From NCBI GenBank assembly GCA_035553375.1, contig DATNCY010000148.1:1-64000 (forward strand): a stretch of DNA of 64,000 nt, read 5' to 3'. Position numbers and translations under genes: made by a program. Each line of letters begins with the position of its first letter. Within the stretch, counting starts at the first letter, position 1. Of the stretch, positions 24,407 through 34,816 are shown in pieces. The notes beneath the pieces were generated by a model that saw only the letters and a list, made by a program, of their open reading frames with translations, ran no database searches and had not been told where the DNA came from. This DNA comes from JAJPHU01 sp035553375. Its GTDB lineage: Bacteria > Planctomycetota > Planctomycetia > Gemmatales > Gemmataceae.

Positions 24407-25453
24407 TTAAATCGCCGTCAATTCGTTCAACAGCCGATCAATCTCGTCCTCGGTGCCGACCGAAATGCGCAAACCATCGCCGCAGCCCTCGTAATTCATG
24501 TAGCGCACCAGGATATTACGCCTTTTAAGCTCTTCATAGATCGTTTTAACGGCCCGGTCTTCTCGCTGACACCAAACAAAGTTGGCCTGGCTCGGACAGA
24601 CAATGAACCCCAGGTCCATCAGAGCCTTCTCCATGCGCGAGCGCGTCGCCAGGATGCGGGCGCGGATAGCGCGAAAATACTCCTGATCTTCGATGGCCGC
24701 CGCCGCCGCCGCGAGGCTGAGTACATCGCAGTTATAGGAATCCTTCACCTTCATCAACTGCTGAATCAGTGCCGGATCGGCCACGGCGAAGCCGAAACGC
24801 ATCCCCGCCAGCGCATACGATTTGCTGAACGTGCGTGTCACCACGACATCCTTGGCTCCCTGTGTCACCAGTTCCAGAGCGTTGCCTTCGGCGAAATCGG
24901 CGTAGGCTTCGTCAACCACGAGTGGTCCATGGAGCCGGCCGCGCAGCTGGTCAATCTCCGCCAGTGAAACGGTCGTCCCAGAAGGCGAATTGGGATTGGC
25001 GAGGAATGTCAGATCGGCGTCCGTGATCGGCCACGGTTCCGGCAGTTTCCAATCGGCCGTGAACGGCACGGTCGTAAACCGCGCGCCCTGCAAGTTCGCC
25101 AGAGTGCGGTACAGCAGATAGCTCGGCGTCGGCGAGACGACGAGGCCGCCCTCCGGCACAAACGCGCGCGTGAGGATCGTCAAAATATCATCGGAGCCAT
25201 TGCCGATGAGGATGCCCTCGGGATCGACGCCCAGCACGCGGCCGGCCATCTGGCGGAAGTGCGTGCCGAGCGGATCGGGATATTTACGCAGCCGATCTCC
25301 GGTCAGCGCCTCGCGCAGCGCCTCGAAGACACGCGGCGACGGTGGATAGGGATTCTCATTGGTATTGAGCTTGATGAACGTCCCGTCGCGCGGCTGCTCG
25401 CCCGGCGTGTAGCCGGCCATCGCGCGAATACAGGGACGAAGCGAATCGATCAA
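24407..25453 (-). CDS. hisC: Histidinol-phosphate aminotransferase
   Basis: 348 residues, a class I/II PLP aminotransferase. It transaminates imidazole acetol phosphate with glutamate. KLNTNENPYPPSP at the start is the family's substrate-arm signature; GNGSDDILTIL binds the cofactor phosphate; NPNSPSGT and VDEAYADF contact PLP; the PLP lysine is in RTFSKSYALAGMRFG; GLRISVG near the end provides the carboxylate-binding Arg. It lies between hisD and hisB with palindromes in both gaps; the stop codon abuts the family B element. Confidence 0.95.
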   Translation of the reverse strand: MIDSLRPCIRAMAGYTPGEQPRDGTFIKLNTNENPYPPSPRVFEALREALTGDRLRKYPDPLGTHFRQMAGRVLGVDPEGILIGNGSDDILTILTRAFVPEGGLVVSPTPSYLLYRTLANLQGARFTTVPFTADWKLPEPWPITDADLTFLANPNSPSGTTVSLAEIDQLRGRLHGPLVVDEAYADFAEGNALELVTQGAKDVVVTRTFSKSYALAGMRFGFAVADPALIQQLMKVKDSYNCDVLSLAAAAAAIEDQEYFRAIRARILATRSRMEKALMDLGFIVCPSQANFVWCQREDRAVKTIYEELKRRNILVRYMNYEGCGDGLRISVGTEDEIDRLLNELTAI

Positions 25454-25475
25454 AGCCGGCCTCCCAATGCAGAAC

Positions 25476-25547
25476 TAACCACAGAGGCGCAGAGACACAG
25501 AGAAGAAAGCACTCATTTTTTCTCTCTGTGTCTCTGTGCCTCTGTGG

Positions 25548-25550
<3 letters not shown>
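25476..25550. repeat. Word-palindrome (ACAGAGGC/ACAGAGAC words) between hisD and hisC
   Basis: Arms 25476-25503 and 25523-25550 (28 bp, one mismatch) are made of the word CAGAG repeated with small changes. The minus-strand edge reads TAACCACAGAGG, and its TAA is the stop codon of hisD. A stem in the hisDCB mRNA is expected. Confidence 0.9.
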
Positions 25551-26909
<1,359 letters not shown>

Positions 26910-26920
26910 GCTACTCCTCG

Positions 26921-27004
26921 TAGTCCATAGTCCATAGTCCGCAGTCCGCAGCAAAAATCATCATCTGTTTTTGCTGCGGACTGCGGACTATGGACTACGG
27001 ACTA
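26921..27004. repeat. Word-palindrome (TAGTCCA/GCAGTCC words) between DUF4340 gene and hisD
   Basis: Arms 26921-26957 and 26968-27004 (37 bp, one mismatch) consist of TAGTCC and GCAGTCC words repeated five times, ending in an A/T run next to the 10-base loop. The minus-strand reading TAGTCCGTAGTCC begins with the stop codon of the DUF4340 gene. Its left end lies just 11 bases upstream of hisD's start codon. Confidence 0.9.
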
Positions 27005-29506
27005 TTTATCGAAATACGCCGGTTTGCTTTTCGGGCCTTCAAATAGATCCTTGCGAACTTCAAAGATGTCGCCGGGCAGCTTGTTGCTGAGGGCAAAGAA
27101 ACCGACGTTGCCGTCCGCCTTGCCGACCGTCAGTTGCAACGGTTCCTTCTCGCCCTCCACGGTAATCTCGATCTTGAGCGCTCCCTGATCCACCTCCAGC
27201 CCCTGCGCGGCCGTCGGTTTGCTCTTGTGACTCACAAACTTCAACGCCTTGAGGTCGGACAGCCCCGTCAGCAAGCGTTGGAATTTTTCCATGTCGATCT
27301 TGGCCTTGGCCAGCGTCTTCACAAGGACCCAATCCGCGCCGGCGTTGTCGCGCTTCACATCAAGGACGTGCGGGTTGTTCTTGCCGACCACATCCGTCCA
27401 GCCCGTCAGCTTGATTTCCCGTACCTTTTCTACATCGAAGTGAAACACGGTCGGATCCTGCAATTCGCGCTGCAATGTGCTGACGGCCGATTTGCTGACG
27501 ACGCTAATCATGTCCTGCTGGCTGGTGCGCAAGTAGACACCGTCGGTGGTGTCCTTGCCGAAATCGTACTCGAACGTCTTCGGTTTGCCGTCCTTCGTCA
27601 AGGTGACGATTGCCTTGACGCGCGGGTCTTTCAGCCCCCACTCGGTCAGCTTGGCTTCAGCGGGAACCTTGTCTTCGACAATCTTGACGGCCCGCAATCC
27701 ATTCAGATCGCGCAGCATGTCCTCGATCGTCTGGCGATCGGCGGTACGGCCGGCGTAGTCGGCCGGTTTGTTGATCTTCCACGCATTGCCCTTGTCGTCG
27801 TGGCTGATCTCATATGTCGTGCCGTCGCGCGTCAGCGTCAGCTTGGTGACGTTCGACACGGCATCGAAGCGCGTGGCGTTGAAGGGCGGCAGATCCTTAT
27901 CGAGATAGGCCAACGGTTCCTTGCGCACCTGATCGCGCAGCGCCAGCGGTGCCAGAACCAGCGTCGGCGTCTCGTTGCCGCGCTTGCGCAGCACGGCCAC
28001 CTTACCCTGCGTTTCGCTGCCGAAATAGAGCCGAAAGGCGGGCTTATCCTTGTCCTTCGGCTCCGGCTTCGCGGCTTTCTTGTCGTCTTTCTTGTCGGCG
28101 GCCGGCAGGCTGTCCGCCCACAAAGTGACGATGGTACTCGCCTCATCGGGCTTATCCAGGCCCAGTTGCTTGGCCGTCACCGACGAATCGGGGAAGTCGG
28201 CCTGATCCTTCTGCGTCAGCGCGCTGAGGAGTGCTTGCATGGCCTGCTCATCCACGGCATAGGACTTGTCGCCGCGCCACAGTTTCCACGGCTTCTGTGT
28301 CTCCGAAGTGCGGCGAAACTCTAGTGTGCCCCAGCTATTTTTGACGTTGATGGCGTCCGGCTTGCGGAAATTGCCCAACTCGACGAGGTTGCGATCGCGC
28401 AATGCGCCCTTGTGTTGCAGCAATTGCAGGAAACGCGCCACGCTCTTGGCCGAAATCTTGACGATGTCCTTGTGCTTGGGATCTTCGACATAGGCATAAT
28501 ATTGATCGCTTTTGTCGTCTACTTTCTTGCCGATGCCGACCAGCAGCGCGACCTTCACCGTCTTCTTTTCCTTTTCGTCCTTGTCGTTTTTGCCAATCTC
28601 CTCGACGCGATCGATTTCGATGCGCAAGATGTCATCCTTGGCCGGATCGAGATGATATTTGCCCAGATCCTTCGCGTCGTTCTCGACGAAATCCTTATCG
28701 CCGGCCACTTTCAGATTGGAGATGTCGGTCAAAACCGACTGCACATTGCTCGGCGGCTTGTCGGTGGCGGCGGGATCGGCACCGGTGGCCTCGGCGTCGC
28801 CGTAAGGCGGCTGCACATAGGACCAGCGCTCCTCGCTGCCCTTTTTCAACTCGACGGGGCCGCGAGTCACCTTGTCCTTGTTTCGCTCGGTAAGCGTGAA
28901 CGCCTGAATGTCGCCGGTGGCGGAACTGAGCAGATCGCGGCTGCGGAAATCGGCGAGCGATTTCTTGACGCTGTCCAAATCGTTTTTCTTGACGGCCATC
29001 ACTTCCTTGCGATCCGATGAGGTGACGTAGATGACCGCGCTGGCCTCGCCGGGGCTGGTCTCGCCGACATTCAGCTTAACCTCGCGGCGCGGCTCGCCTT
29101 CCTTGATGAGCGTGATGACCTCGGCGGGCGTCTCCAGGTTGTAACGCTTGGGATTGTTGACCACATCCGCCTTGGGGTCCAAGGTCGCCTCGGTGATCTG
29201 CCGGACCAGTTTGTCGATGGCCGGGCTGTCCGCCACGTAGTCACGCGGCTCGACGATTCGCCAGCGCTTGCTGTCCGCGTCACGGACGAACACGAGCTTT
29301 TCGTTCTTTTCGGCGTCCGATTGGGTGCGGTTGATCTCGACGCGCGTGATGTCGTCCGCTGACAGGGGACCGGACGCCGCATGCATACTCGGCAACACGT
29401 AATTGCTGCTTTCGGTGGACGAAGGGCCGATCCACAACGTCGCGATGAACGCGATGAGGACGACGACGAGGATGCCAAACAAGGCGTAGGTTGTTTTGAA
29501 GTTCAT
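27002..29506 (-). CDS. DUF4340 domain protein of the Gld-like ABC operon
   Basis: 834 residues. One N-terminal membrane helix (FGILVVVLIAFIATLWIG, about 10-30) anchors a large exported part. That part repeats a fold with segments like WRIVEPRDYVADSPAIDKLV, PWKLWRGDKSYAVDEQAMQA and AWKINKPADYAGRTADRQTI; the recurring W-x-[IL]-x2-P-x3-A pattern is the DUF4340 signature, so there are at least three related units. DUF4340 proteins regularly follow GldG-like genes in such operons. It lies 18 bases after the GldG-like gene. Molecular role unknown. Its stop codon is supplied by the palindrome at 26921-27004. Confidence 0.85.
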   Translation of the reverse strand: MNFKTTYALFGILVVVLIAFIATLWIGPSSTESSNYVLPSMHAASGPLSADDITRVEINRTQSDAEKNEKLVFVRDADSKRWRIVEPRDYVADSPAIDKLVRQITEATLDPKADVVNNPKRYNLETPAEVITLIKEGEPRREVKLNVGETSPGEASAVIYVTSSDRKEVMAVKKNDLDSVKKSLADFRSRDLLSSATGDIQAFTLTERNKDKVTRGPVELKKGSEERWSYVQPPYGDAEATGADPAATDKPPSNVQSVLTDISNLKVAGDKDFVENDAKDLGKYHLDPAKDDILRIEIDRVEEIGKNDKDEKEKKTVKVALLVGIGKKVDDKSDQYYAYVEDPKHKDIVKISAKSVARFLQLLQHKGALRDRNLVELGNFRKPDAINVKNSWGTLEFRRTSETQKPWKLWRGDKSYAVDEQAMQALLSALTQKDQADFPDSSVTAKQLGLDKPDEASTIVTLWADSLPAADKKDDKKAAKPEPKDKDKPAFRLYFGSETQGKVAVLRKRGNETPTLVLAPLALRDQVRKEPLAYLDKDLPPFNATRFDAVSNVTKLTLTRDGTTYEISHDDKGNAWKINKPADYAGRTADRQTIEDMLRDLNGLRAVKIVEDKVPAEAKLTEWGLKDPRVKAIVTLTKDGKPKTFEYDFGKDTTDGVYLRTSQQDMISVVSKSAVSTLQRELQDPTVFHFDVEKVREIKLTGWTDVVGKNNPHVLDVKRDNAGADWVLVKTLAKAKIDMEKFQRLLTGLSDLKALKFVSHKSKPTAAQGLEVDQGALKIEITVEGEKEPLQLTVGKADGNVGFFALSNKLPGDIFEVRKDLFEGPKSKPAYFDK

Positions 29507-29524
29507 GGCGAGAATGCCCTTTGG

Positions 29525-31642
29525 TTAGCGCCGCCGCACGACCCAGACGCCCAGCCCCAGAGCGAACACGCCCAGCAGCATGAGACTACCGGGCAGGAAC
29601 AGCAAACGCAGTCCGCTGCGCGGCGGCGCCTTGAGTACGTAGACGTCGTGCTGCGTCGGAGGAACCCGCGCGCCGATGTCGGAGCGCTCGACGAGCCAGG
29701 ACAGGCAGCTGACGAACAAGTTGAAGTTGTTCGACGATGGTTGCAGCAGCGCGTTGGAGATCCAGCTGGCATCGCCGAAGACCACCAAACGCGGCTGCCC
29801 CTCTTTGGCCTGGAACTCATGACCGGGGAAGGGTGCCGCTGTCTTGCCCTCGGCGACGGTCATGGCCAACGGCAGGGGCGTCCGGCTGATGCGCTGCATG
29901 ATCTTTTGGGGGTCGCGCCGCATCGCCTCGATCAGGGCGCTGCCGCCGGCGTTGAGGTCCGTTTGCGGCAAGATCGGCTGGCGGGGAAGCGTGATGACGA
30001 GATTATCCGCTCCGCCTGACGGCGGCATACCGGGCGGGTTGGCCTTCGACGCCTCCAGCGAGCGCGCTTTGTAGAAACGGAACAGCGACAGCGTTCCCGC
30101 CGTCTCGTTGGCGAACGCCTTGGCGATCGGGTTGTTGCTGCGGGTGTCGGCGATGCCCTTGAGTAACAGATAATCGCTGTCCGGATCCAGGTCCAACAGC
30201 TGATTGTCGTTGACGCGCACGCCGTATTCCATCACCACATCTTCCAAGCCCGTGCGGACCATCTTGCCCTTGTCCGTCTCCGTCACCACGTCGAACAACA
30301 CGACGAGTTTGCCCTTCTTATTGTCCTTGCGGCCGGTGCCGTGCAGGTAGTCGCGCAGTGCCTTGAGGAACTTGGCCGGCAGCGGCTGCATGGGCCGAGC
30401 GACGACGAGGATGTCGGCATCCTCGGGAATTTTGTCTGTATCCACGGCGACTTTCAGTTCGTGCGTCTGATAATTGACGCGGCCGAGGTCGTCGATGAGT
30501 TGGCCCATGCCCGAATCGACGCGGTTGGTCGCGTGGTCGGTGTAACTCAGTTCGCCGCTGCCTTGGGTGAAGTACACGTTGGCGCGTTTCTTCTCCGCGG
30601 ATAGGTAAATCAACGAGTTGAGCAAGGCGTTCTCGCCCTTGAAATTGTAGCGGGCGTTGCCGCCTTGGCGGTTCGAGGGAATCTCGAAGAGATCGTTGTA
30701 GCGAATGAAGTCGGTAGTGGTATTGGGGTCCGTGCCGTAGACGACGAGGATGCCTTCGGCGTCGGGAATCTTATGCTTCGTCATCAGTTCGCGCAGGTCG
30801 GTCGAGTTGCGATCGCGCGACAACTGCTCCCAGCGGAACTGCTGAGGATTGATGGCGTGGCAGCGATCCAGCATGTCCTTGATGTCCTTCATGATTGGAT
30901 CGTTCGAGGAGCCGAGGGCGTACACCTTGACCGGCTGTTTCAGTTCGGTCAAGGCGTTCTTCGTGGCTTGGCGAAGGGTGTGCAGGCCGGTGCGCGTGAA
31001 GTCGAGCGATTCGTTGGCGTAACTGAACGGCCAAACCCCCGCGTAGGGCAGCAGGTTGAGGAGAATGAAGATAAGCACGAGCAGTAGACTGCTGAGAACG
31101 GCGTTGTAGCCGTACATCAGACGGCGCAGGCCAGGCCGCGTGCGCTCGAAGGCGCGAGCCTGGATCAGACCGACGAACATGATGGCCAGGCCGCCCATAA
31201 GGGCGATGCCGCACCACGTCAAGGCGCGGGCATTGTCACGTTCGCGCCATTTGCGGATACCACCCGCGAAGATGTCGCGGTAATCCGTCATCGAGAACGG
31301 CGGCGAAGCGAACGGCAAAGCCAGGCCCAGCAGGGCGGTCAGCAAGCCGAGCAATCCAAGGACGATCAAAAGCGTGATGCGCAGGCGGTCGGCTTCCTCG
31401 CGGAGAGTCGGCGCTGGTGCCGACGTGAGATAGATGCCGCCGGCGAGGAGGGCGGATAAGGATAGTGCCGTGCCCCAGACAAAAAAGAGGATCGATTGCC
31501 AACCGTAGAGGGCCACATTGACGATCGGGATGGCGGCCAGGGCGACCCCCAAAGCGATCAGCGCGTAGGCGATCTTCTCCCGCTTCGGAGCCCATTTTTC
31601 AAAGATGTCGGCCCCGCCGACCGTCGTTGCATTGCTCGACAT
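29525..31642 (-). CDS. GldG-like ABC transporter auxiliary protein
   Basis: 705 residues. Membrane helices cluster at the N-terminus (about 23-50, 54-75, 88-115, 143-165 and 180-205), with a last helix near the C-terminus (LLFLPGSLMLLGVFALGLGV). The large loop between them carries the ABC_transp_aux/GldG hallmarks: RQATKNALTELKQPVKVYAL, ILVVYGTDPNTTTDFIRY, YFTQGSGELSYTDHATNR, and ADILVVARPMQPLPAKFLKALRDYL. In Bacteroidetes GldG works with GldA and GldF; here the same order of ATPase, permease and GldG is seen. The extra N-terminal helices are more than the family's minimum. Confidence 0.85.
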   Translation of the reverse strand: MSSNATTVGGADIFEKWAPKREKIAYALIALGVALAAIPIVNVALYGWQSILFFVWGTALSLSALLAGGIYLTSAPAPTLREEADRLRITLLIVLGLLGLLTALLGLALPFASPPFSMTDYRDIFAGGIRKWRERDNARALTWCGIALMGGLAIMFVGLIQARAFERTRPGLRRLMYGYNAVLSSLLLVLIFILLNLLPYAGVWPFSYANESLDFTRTGLHTLRQATKNALTELKQPVKVYALGSSNDPIMKDIKDMLDRCHAINPQQFRWEQLSRDRNSTDLRELMTKHKIPDAEGILVVYGTDPNTTTDFIRYNDLFEIPSNRQGGNARYNFKGENALLNSLIYLSAEKKRANVYFTQGSGELSYTDHATNRVDSGMGQLIDDLGRVNYQTHELKVAVDTDKIPEDADILVVARPMQPLPAKFLKALRDYLHGTGRKDNKKGKLVVLFDVVTETDKGKMVRTGLEDVVMEYGVRVNDNQLLDLDPDSDYLLLKGIADTRSNNPIAKAFANETAGTLSLFRFYKARSLEASKANPPGMPPSGGADNLVITLPRQPILPQTDLNAGGSALIEAMRRDPQKIMQRISRTPLPLAMTVAEGKTAAPFPGHEFQAKEGQPRLVVFGDASWISNALLQPSSNNFNLFVSCLSWLVERSDIGARVPPTQHDVYVLKAPPRSGLRLLFLPGSLMLLGVFALGLGVWVVRRR

Positions 31643-31707
31643 AATCTGTTCCTCACGCCGCTCCTCTTGAGGAGGACGGACAGAAGATATTATCCACCTT
31701 CTTTATC

Positions 31708-33318
31708 TCACGTCCATTTCCGCGCTTCGACGACCTTGACGCTGACGAACAGCCAGACCACCGCCAGCGAGACAAAGAAAAGCACCTGTCGCAAAAACAA
31801 TCGTCCATCCAACGTGTCGATCCAGAGGTCGATGTAGGAAACGTGCTTGAGGACGCGCGACAGGGTTTCCATCTGGCCGCGCAACGGTTCGGTGCTGTTG
31901 GCCATGATTTGCGACGCCAGCCCGCCGAAGAAGTACACCACGGTCAAGGCGAGCATTCCGCCGAAGGCAAGAATGCCGCTGGCAACCTGATTGCGTGTCA
32001 GACTGGAGAAGAACACGCCCATGCCGATGAAGGCGGCGCCGGTAGCGAGTTGGCCGATGGCGAAACTGAACAGCGGCCGATAATCAAACTCCGAGCCGCC
32101 GCCGACCCGAAAGTAGGCCAGGAACAGACCGAACGGCAACCACATCACGAGATACATGACATAAGCGGCCAGGAACTTGCTAATGACGATAACGCCTTCA
32201 TCGACGGGCGCCGTCAGCAGCACTTCCAGCGTGCCGCTGCGTTTCTCCTCGCTGAGCAGCCGCATGGTCAGCACGGGCACGGCCACGATGGTGCTGATTA
32301 CCGCGGTCAGTTGCAGAATGAAGTGGGCGACGATCGGCTCGGGCATCGGCTCATCGCGGGACAACAGACGCCACACCGGCCACATATAAGCCAACCAGTG
32401 AGCGACGACGAAGACGGCCAACAGAACGTAGGCGATGGGCGAATAGAACATCGAGCCGAGTTCGCGGCGCGTCAAGACGATGAGACGATTGTCCGAACAC
32501 AGGAACAACCCGGCGCACCCATAGACCACGCCCACGACCAGAAGCAGAGCGCCGTAGGGGATGAAATATGGGTCCGGTACGGTTTCCTTCCAGTGCCAAC
32601 TGTGAAACAGGGGCGGCAGGATCGACCGTCCCAAGGCGACGAGGGCGACGAGGACGCCGGCGATGCCGATAGCCTGGCCGACGCGATAAACGCGATCGTC
32701 GCTGATGCCGCGGCTGCCGACGTAAGCGGTCAAGTAGACGATACCGAGTACGGCCAACAACAAGCCGATAGGTGTGAAAAACTCGCCCTTGATGTTGCCG
32801 CCGACGATTCCGATGAGCGCCATGATCGCACCCAGCGCGCCGATGACGGTCTCCGCCACCTTGCGCATCCACTCGTCGGTTTCATTGCGCAAGAAGGCCA
32901 GCAAAAACAGCAGACCGAGGAACAAACACAAAAAGCCCTGACCGAACAGCGCTCCCGCCTTGCCGTTGTAGGGCACTACGGCCAGGAACGCGCCGACGAT
33001 GAGGGCGACGTAGCCGAAGACCATGTAAATGCGGCGAAACTGCACGTCCCAATCGAAGGCGGCGTGAAAGAGCAGTCCCGCGATGCCGGCCGTCAGCAGG
33101 AAGGTGGACAGGCCGATGGGCATGGGCGTGACGCGGCCAAGAGCCTGAAGGACAAGGGCCAAGCCGCCGAAAACGACCAACGCTCCCGCCGCCAGGCCGA
33201 CAAAGCGAGCAATGGTCGGATCGTCGCTGCGCATCATCGACGGCGCGGTTTCCGTTTGGCCGCGCCAGTCGCCGCCGGGACGGCTTTCGGGTGGTTGGGT
33301 GATCGCCCTGGTTGGCAT
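31708..33318 (-). CDS. ABC-2 type permease (GldF-like) with extra N-terminal membrane region
   Basis: 536 residues. The C-terminal half (about 255-536) is a GldF/NosY-like ABC-2 permease: RRELGSMFYSPIAYVLLAVF, LSEEKRSGTLEVLLTAPV and ATGAAFIGMGVFFSSLTRNQ are typical. The N-terminal half adds about eight hydrophobic helices not found in simple GldF proteins, possibly a second permease-like or regulatory half. I choose the start at 33318 because GAGGA lies ten bases upstream; an ATG five codons earlier is possible. A perfect palindrome (33340-33408) separates it from the ATPase gene. Confidence 0.85.
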   Translation of the reverse strand: MPTRAITQPPESRPGGDWRGQTETAPSMMRSDDPTIARFVGLAAGALVVFGGLALVLQALGRVTPMPIGLSTFLLTAGIAGLLFHAAFDWDVQFRRIYMVFGYVALIVGAFLAVVPYNGKAGALFGQGFLCLFLGLLFLLAFLRNETDEWMRKVAETVIGALGAIMALIGIVGGNIKGEFFTPIGLLLAVLGIVYLTAYVGSRGISDDRVYRVGQAIGIAGVLVALVALGRSILPPLFHSWHWKETVPDPYFIPYGALLLVVGVVYGCAGLFLCSDNRLIVLTRRELGSMFYSPIAYVLLAVFVVAHWLAYMWPVWRLLSRDEPMPEPIVAHFILQLTAVISTIVAVPVLTMRLLSEEKRSGTLEVLLTAPVDEGVIVISKFLAAYVMYLVMWLPFGLFLAYFRVGGGSEFDYRPLFSFAIGQLATGAAFIGMGVFFSSLTRNQVASGILAFGGMLALTVVYFFGGLASQIMANSTEPLRGQMETLSRVLKHVSYIDLWIDTLDGRLFLRQVLFFVSLAVVWLFVSVKVVEARKWT

Positions 33319-33339
33319 GATGCGTTTCCTCATTCCCTT

Positions 33340-33408
33340 GGCGAGCGGGGCCGCGTAAGCGCCCCGAGAACAGTAAGCACTCGGGGCGCTTACGCGGCCC
33401 CGCTCGCC
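33340..33408. repeat. Perfect 29-bp inverted repeat between ABC ATPase and permease genes
   Basis: Arms 33340-33368 and 33380-33408, loop of 11 bases, core GGCGAGCGGGGCCGCGTAAG. It is 21 bases upstream of the permease start. A shortened relative with the same GGCGAGCGGGGC edge is at 35382-35411. Confidence 0.93.
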
Positions 33409-33423
33409 GGGTCGCTGCGATTC

Positions 33424-34422
33424 TCAGGTTGTCACGGCCGTGGTACTGTTGGCGGGTTTGCTCGCCGGGGGGTGCGTCGCCGCCGCGCCGCCGGTCGAAA
33501 CGTCTTCCCAGTTGTTGATTTCGTTCCAACGATCTTGCAGGCTGCGCCGCCGCAAATCGAGACGGCGAATCGGCCAGCCATTCTTGGCGATGCGCTGCGA
33601 AATCTGCTCGCGCAAATCGCGATGCTGATGCGTGCGCACCTCGAAGGTCGAAAGACCATCCTCGCCGCCCTTGGCCGTCACCTGCGCCACACCTTCGGTA
33701 TTACGCAGCGCCACCGCCACTTGATCGGTCGGCCCACGTACTTCCACGACGATCACGTCGTCGCTCTCCAACTCGGTCAGTTTCTTGGCCAACCCCAGAT
33801 GTCCGCGGCGGATAATGATGACGCGCTGCGCCAGCGTCTCGACCTCGCTGAGCATGTGCGACGACAGCATGATAGTGTGGTCGCGGCCTAGCTCGCGGAG
33901 CATGCCGAGCGTCTCGGCCTTTTGTCCAGGATCGAGACCGTCGGTCGGCTCATCAAGGATGAGCAGCGGCGGATCGTTAATCATGGCGTCCGCGAGGCCG
34001 ACGCGCTGGCGATAGCCCTTGGACAGCGTGCCGACCAGCCGGCGCTGCACTTCGCGGACACGGCAGCGTTCCAGGCAGTGGGCAATACGCTGCGGCCGTT
34101 GCCGGCGATCAACACCCTTGAGTTTGGCGCGATAAGAGAGATATTCCTCGACACGCATTTCGGGATAAAGAGGAATACTCTCCGGCAAATAGCCGATACG
34201 CTGGCGGACTTCCATCGATTGCGTCATGACATCGAAGCCGTCCACGCGCGCGATGCCGCTGGAGGCCGGCAGATACGTGGTCAGGATGCGCATGATGGTT
34301 GTTTTGCCGGCACCGTTGTTGCCGAGCAGACCGACGATCTCGTTCTTTTCGACCTGGAAACTGACGTTGTTGACGGCCAAAACCGGGCCGAAGTATTTGC
34401 TGAGATTCTCGACGTGAATCAT
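33424..34422 (-). CDS. ABC transporter ATP-binding protein, GldA-like
   Basis: 332 residues. Walker A is LLGNNGAGKTTIM (near residue 33), the signature is LSKGYRQRVGLADAM, Walker B is LLILDEPTDGLDP, and the switch His is in MLSSHMLSEVE. The NN in place of the usual PN in Walker A is common in this subfamily. The C-terminal 100 residues form an extra domain with EVRGPTDQVAVALRNTEGVA. It is the first gene of the ATPase-permease-GldG-DUF4340 operon and would energise export or envelope remodelling at the inner membrane. Confidence 0.93.
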   Translation of the reverse strand: MIHVENLSKYFGPVLAVNNVSFQVEKNEIVGLLGNNGAGKTTIMRILTTYLPASSGIARVDGFDVMTQSMEVRQRIGYLPESIPLYPEMRVEEYLSYRAKLKGVDRRQRPQRIAHCLERCRVREVQRRLVGTLSKGYRQRVGLADAMINDPPLLILDEPTDGLDPGQKAETLGMLRELGRDHTIMLSSHMLSEVETLAQRVIIIRRGHLGLAKKLTELESDDVIVVEVRGPTDQVAVALRNTEGVAQVTAKGGEDGLSTFEVRTHQHRDLREQISQRIAKNGWPIRRLDLRRRSLQDRWNEINNWEDVSTGGAAATHPPASKPANSTTAVTT

Positions 34423-34816
34423 GGTCTCACCGTGGCGTCCTCACTCGCTGGCATCGGCGCACGCAATCCAGTAGAGACTTGTGTTTTAGGGCGCGAGCGC
34501 ACGCATTGCAAGAGGCGGAGTGCAGTTACCCAAGCGACACTTCTGTTAAACTAGGAGGAATAGTCAAAATAGATTTGACAGACGATCTGTTGAGGGTATA
34601 GAGTGATCCCTGTTCGTGCGCCAACTCCACGGAAGGCGGCGACTTATCGAACGCATTGACGGGGTTGCTCTCAAGAAGGGGTAGCCGAATTCCAAGCTAT
34701 TGCAGACCATCAGGCGGAAGTTGGCGTTGCAACTGATGAACAGTTCCAGGCCGAGATGGATGTTCCATCTCGTGCACGTCCATTGGTTCTGTATTTCTCA
34801 GCTTTGGAGGTTCGCC
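34423..34816. other. 394-base intergenic region with a sigma-70-like promoter
   Basis: The region separates the divergent ABC operon and the exported-protein gene. Besides the promoter at 34575-34602, an AGGAGGAAT sequence at about 34552-34560 looks like an unused ribosome site. No gene is supported. Confidence 0.5.
34575..34602 (+). promoter_or_regulatory. Sigma-70-type promoter for the exported protein gene
   Basis: TTGACA at 34575-34580 is a perfect -35 element, followed after 16 bases by TATAGA at 34597-34602. Transcription would start near 34609, giving a leader of about 200 bases before the gene at 34817. Confidence 0.5.

Noticed and set aside
26910..26954. Upstream extension of hisD
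   Set aside because: The extra codons would translate the word-palindrome; the ATG at 26909 has a proper ribosome site and family-like start.
31843..33891. A 682-codon plus-strand frame opposite the ABC permease and ATPase
   Set aside because: The translation is Asp/Gln/His-rich and without membrane or catalytic motifs, while the minus strand encodes a good permease and ATPase.
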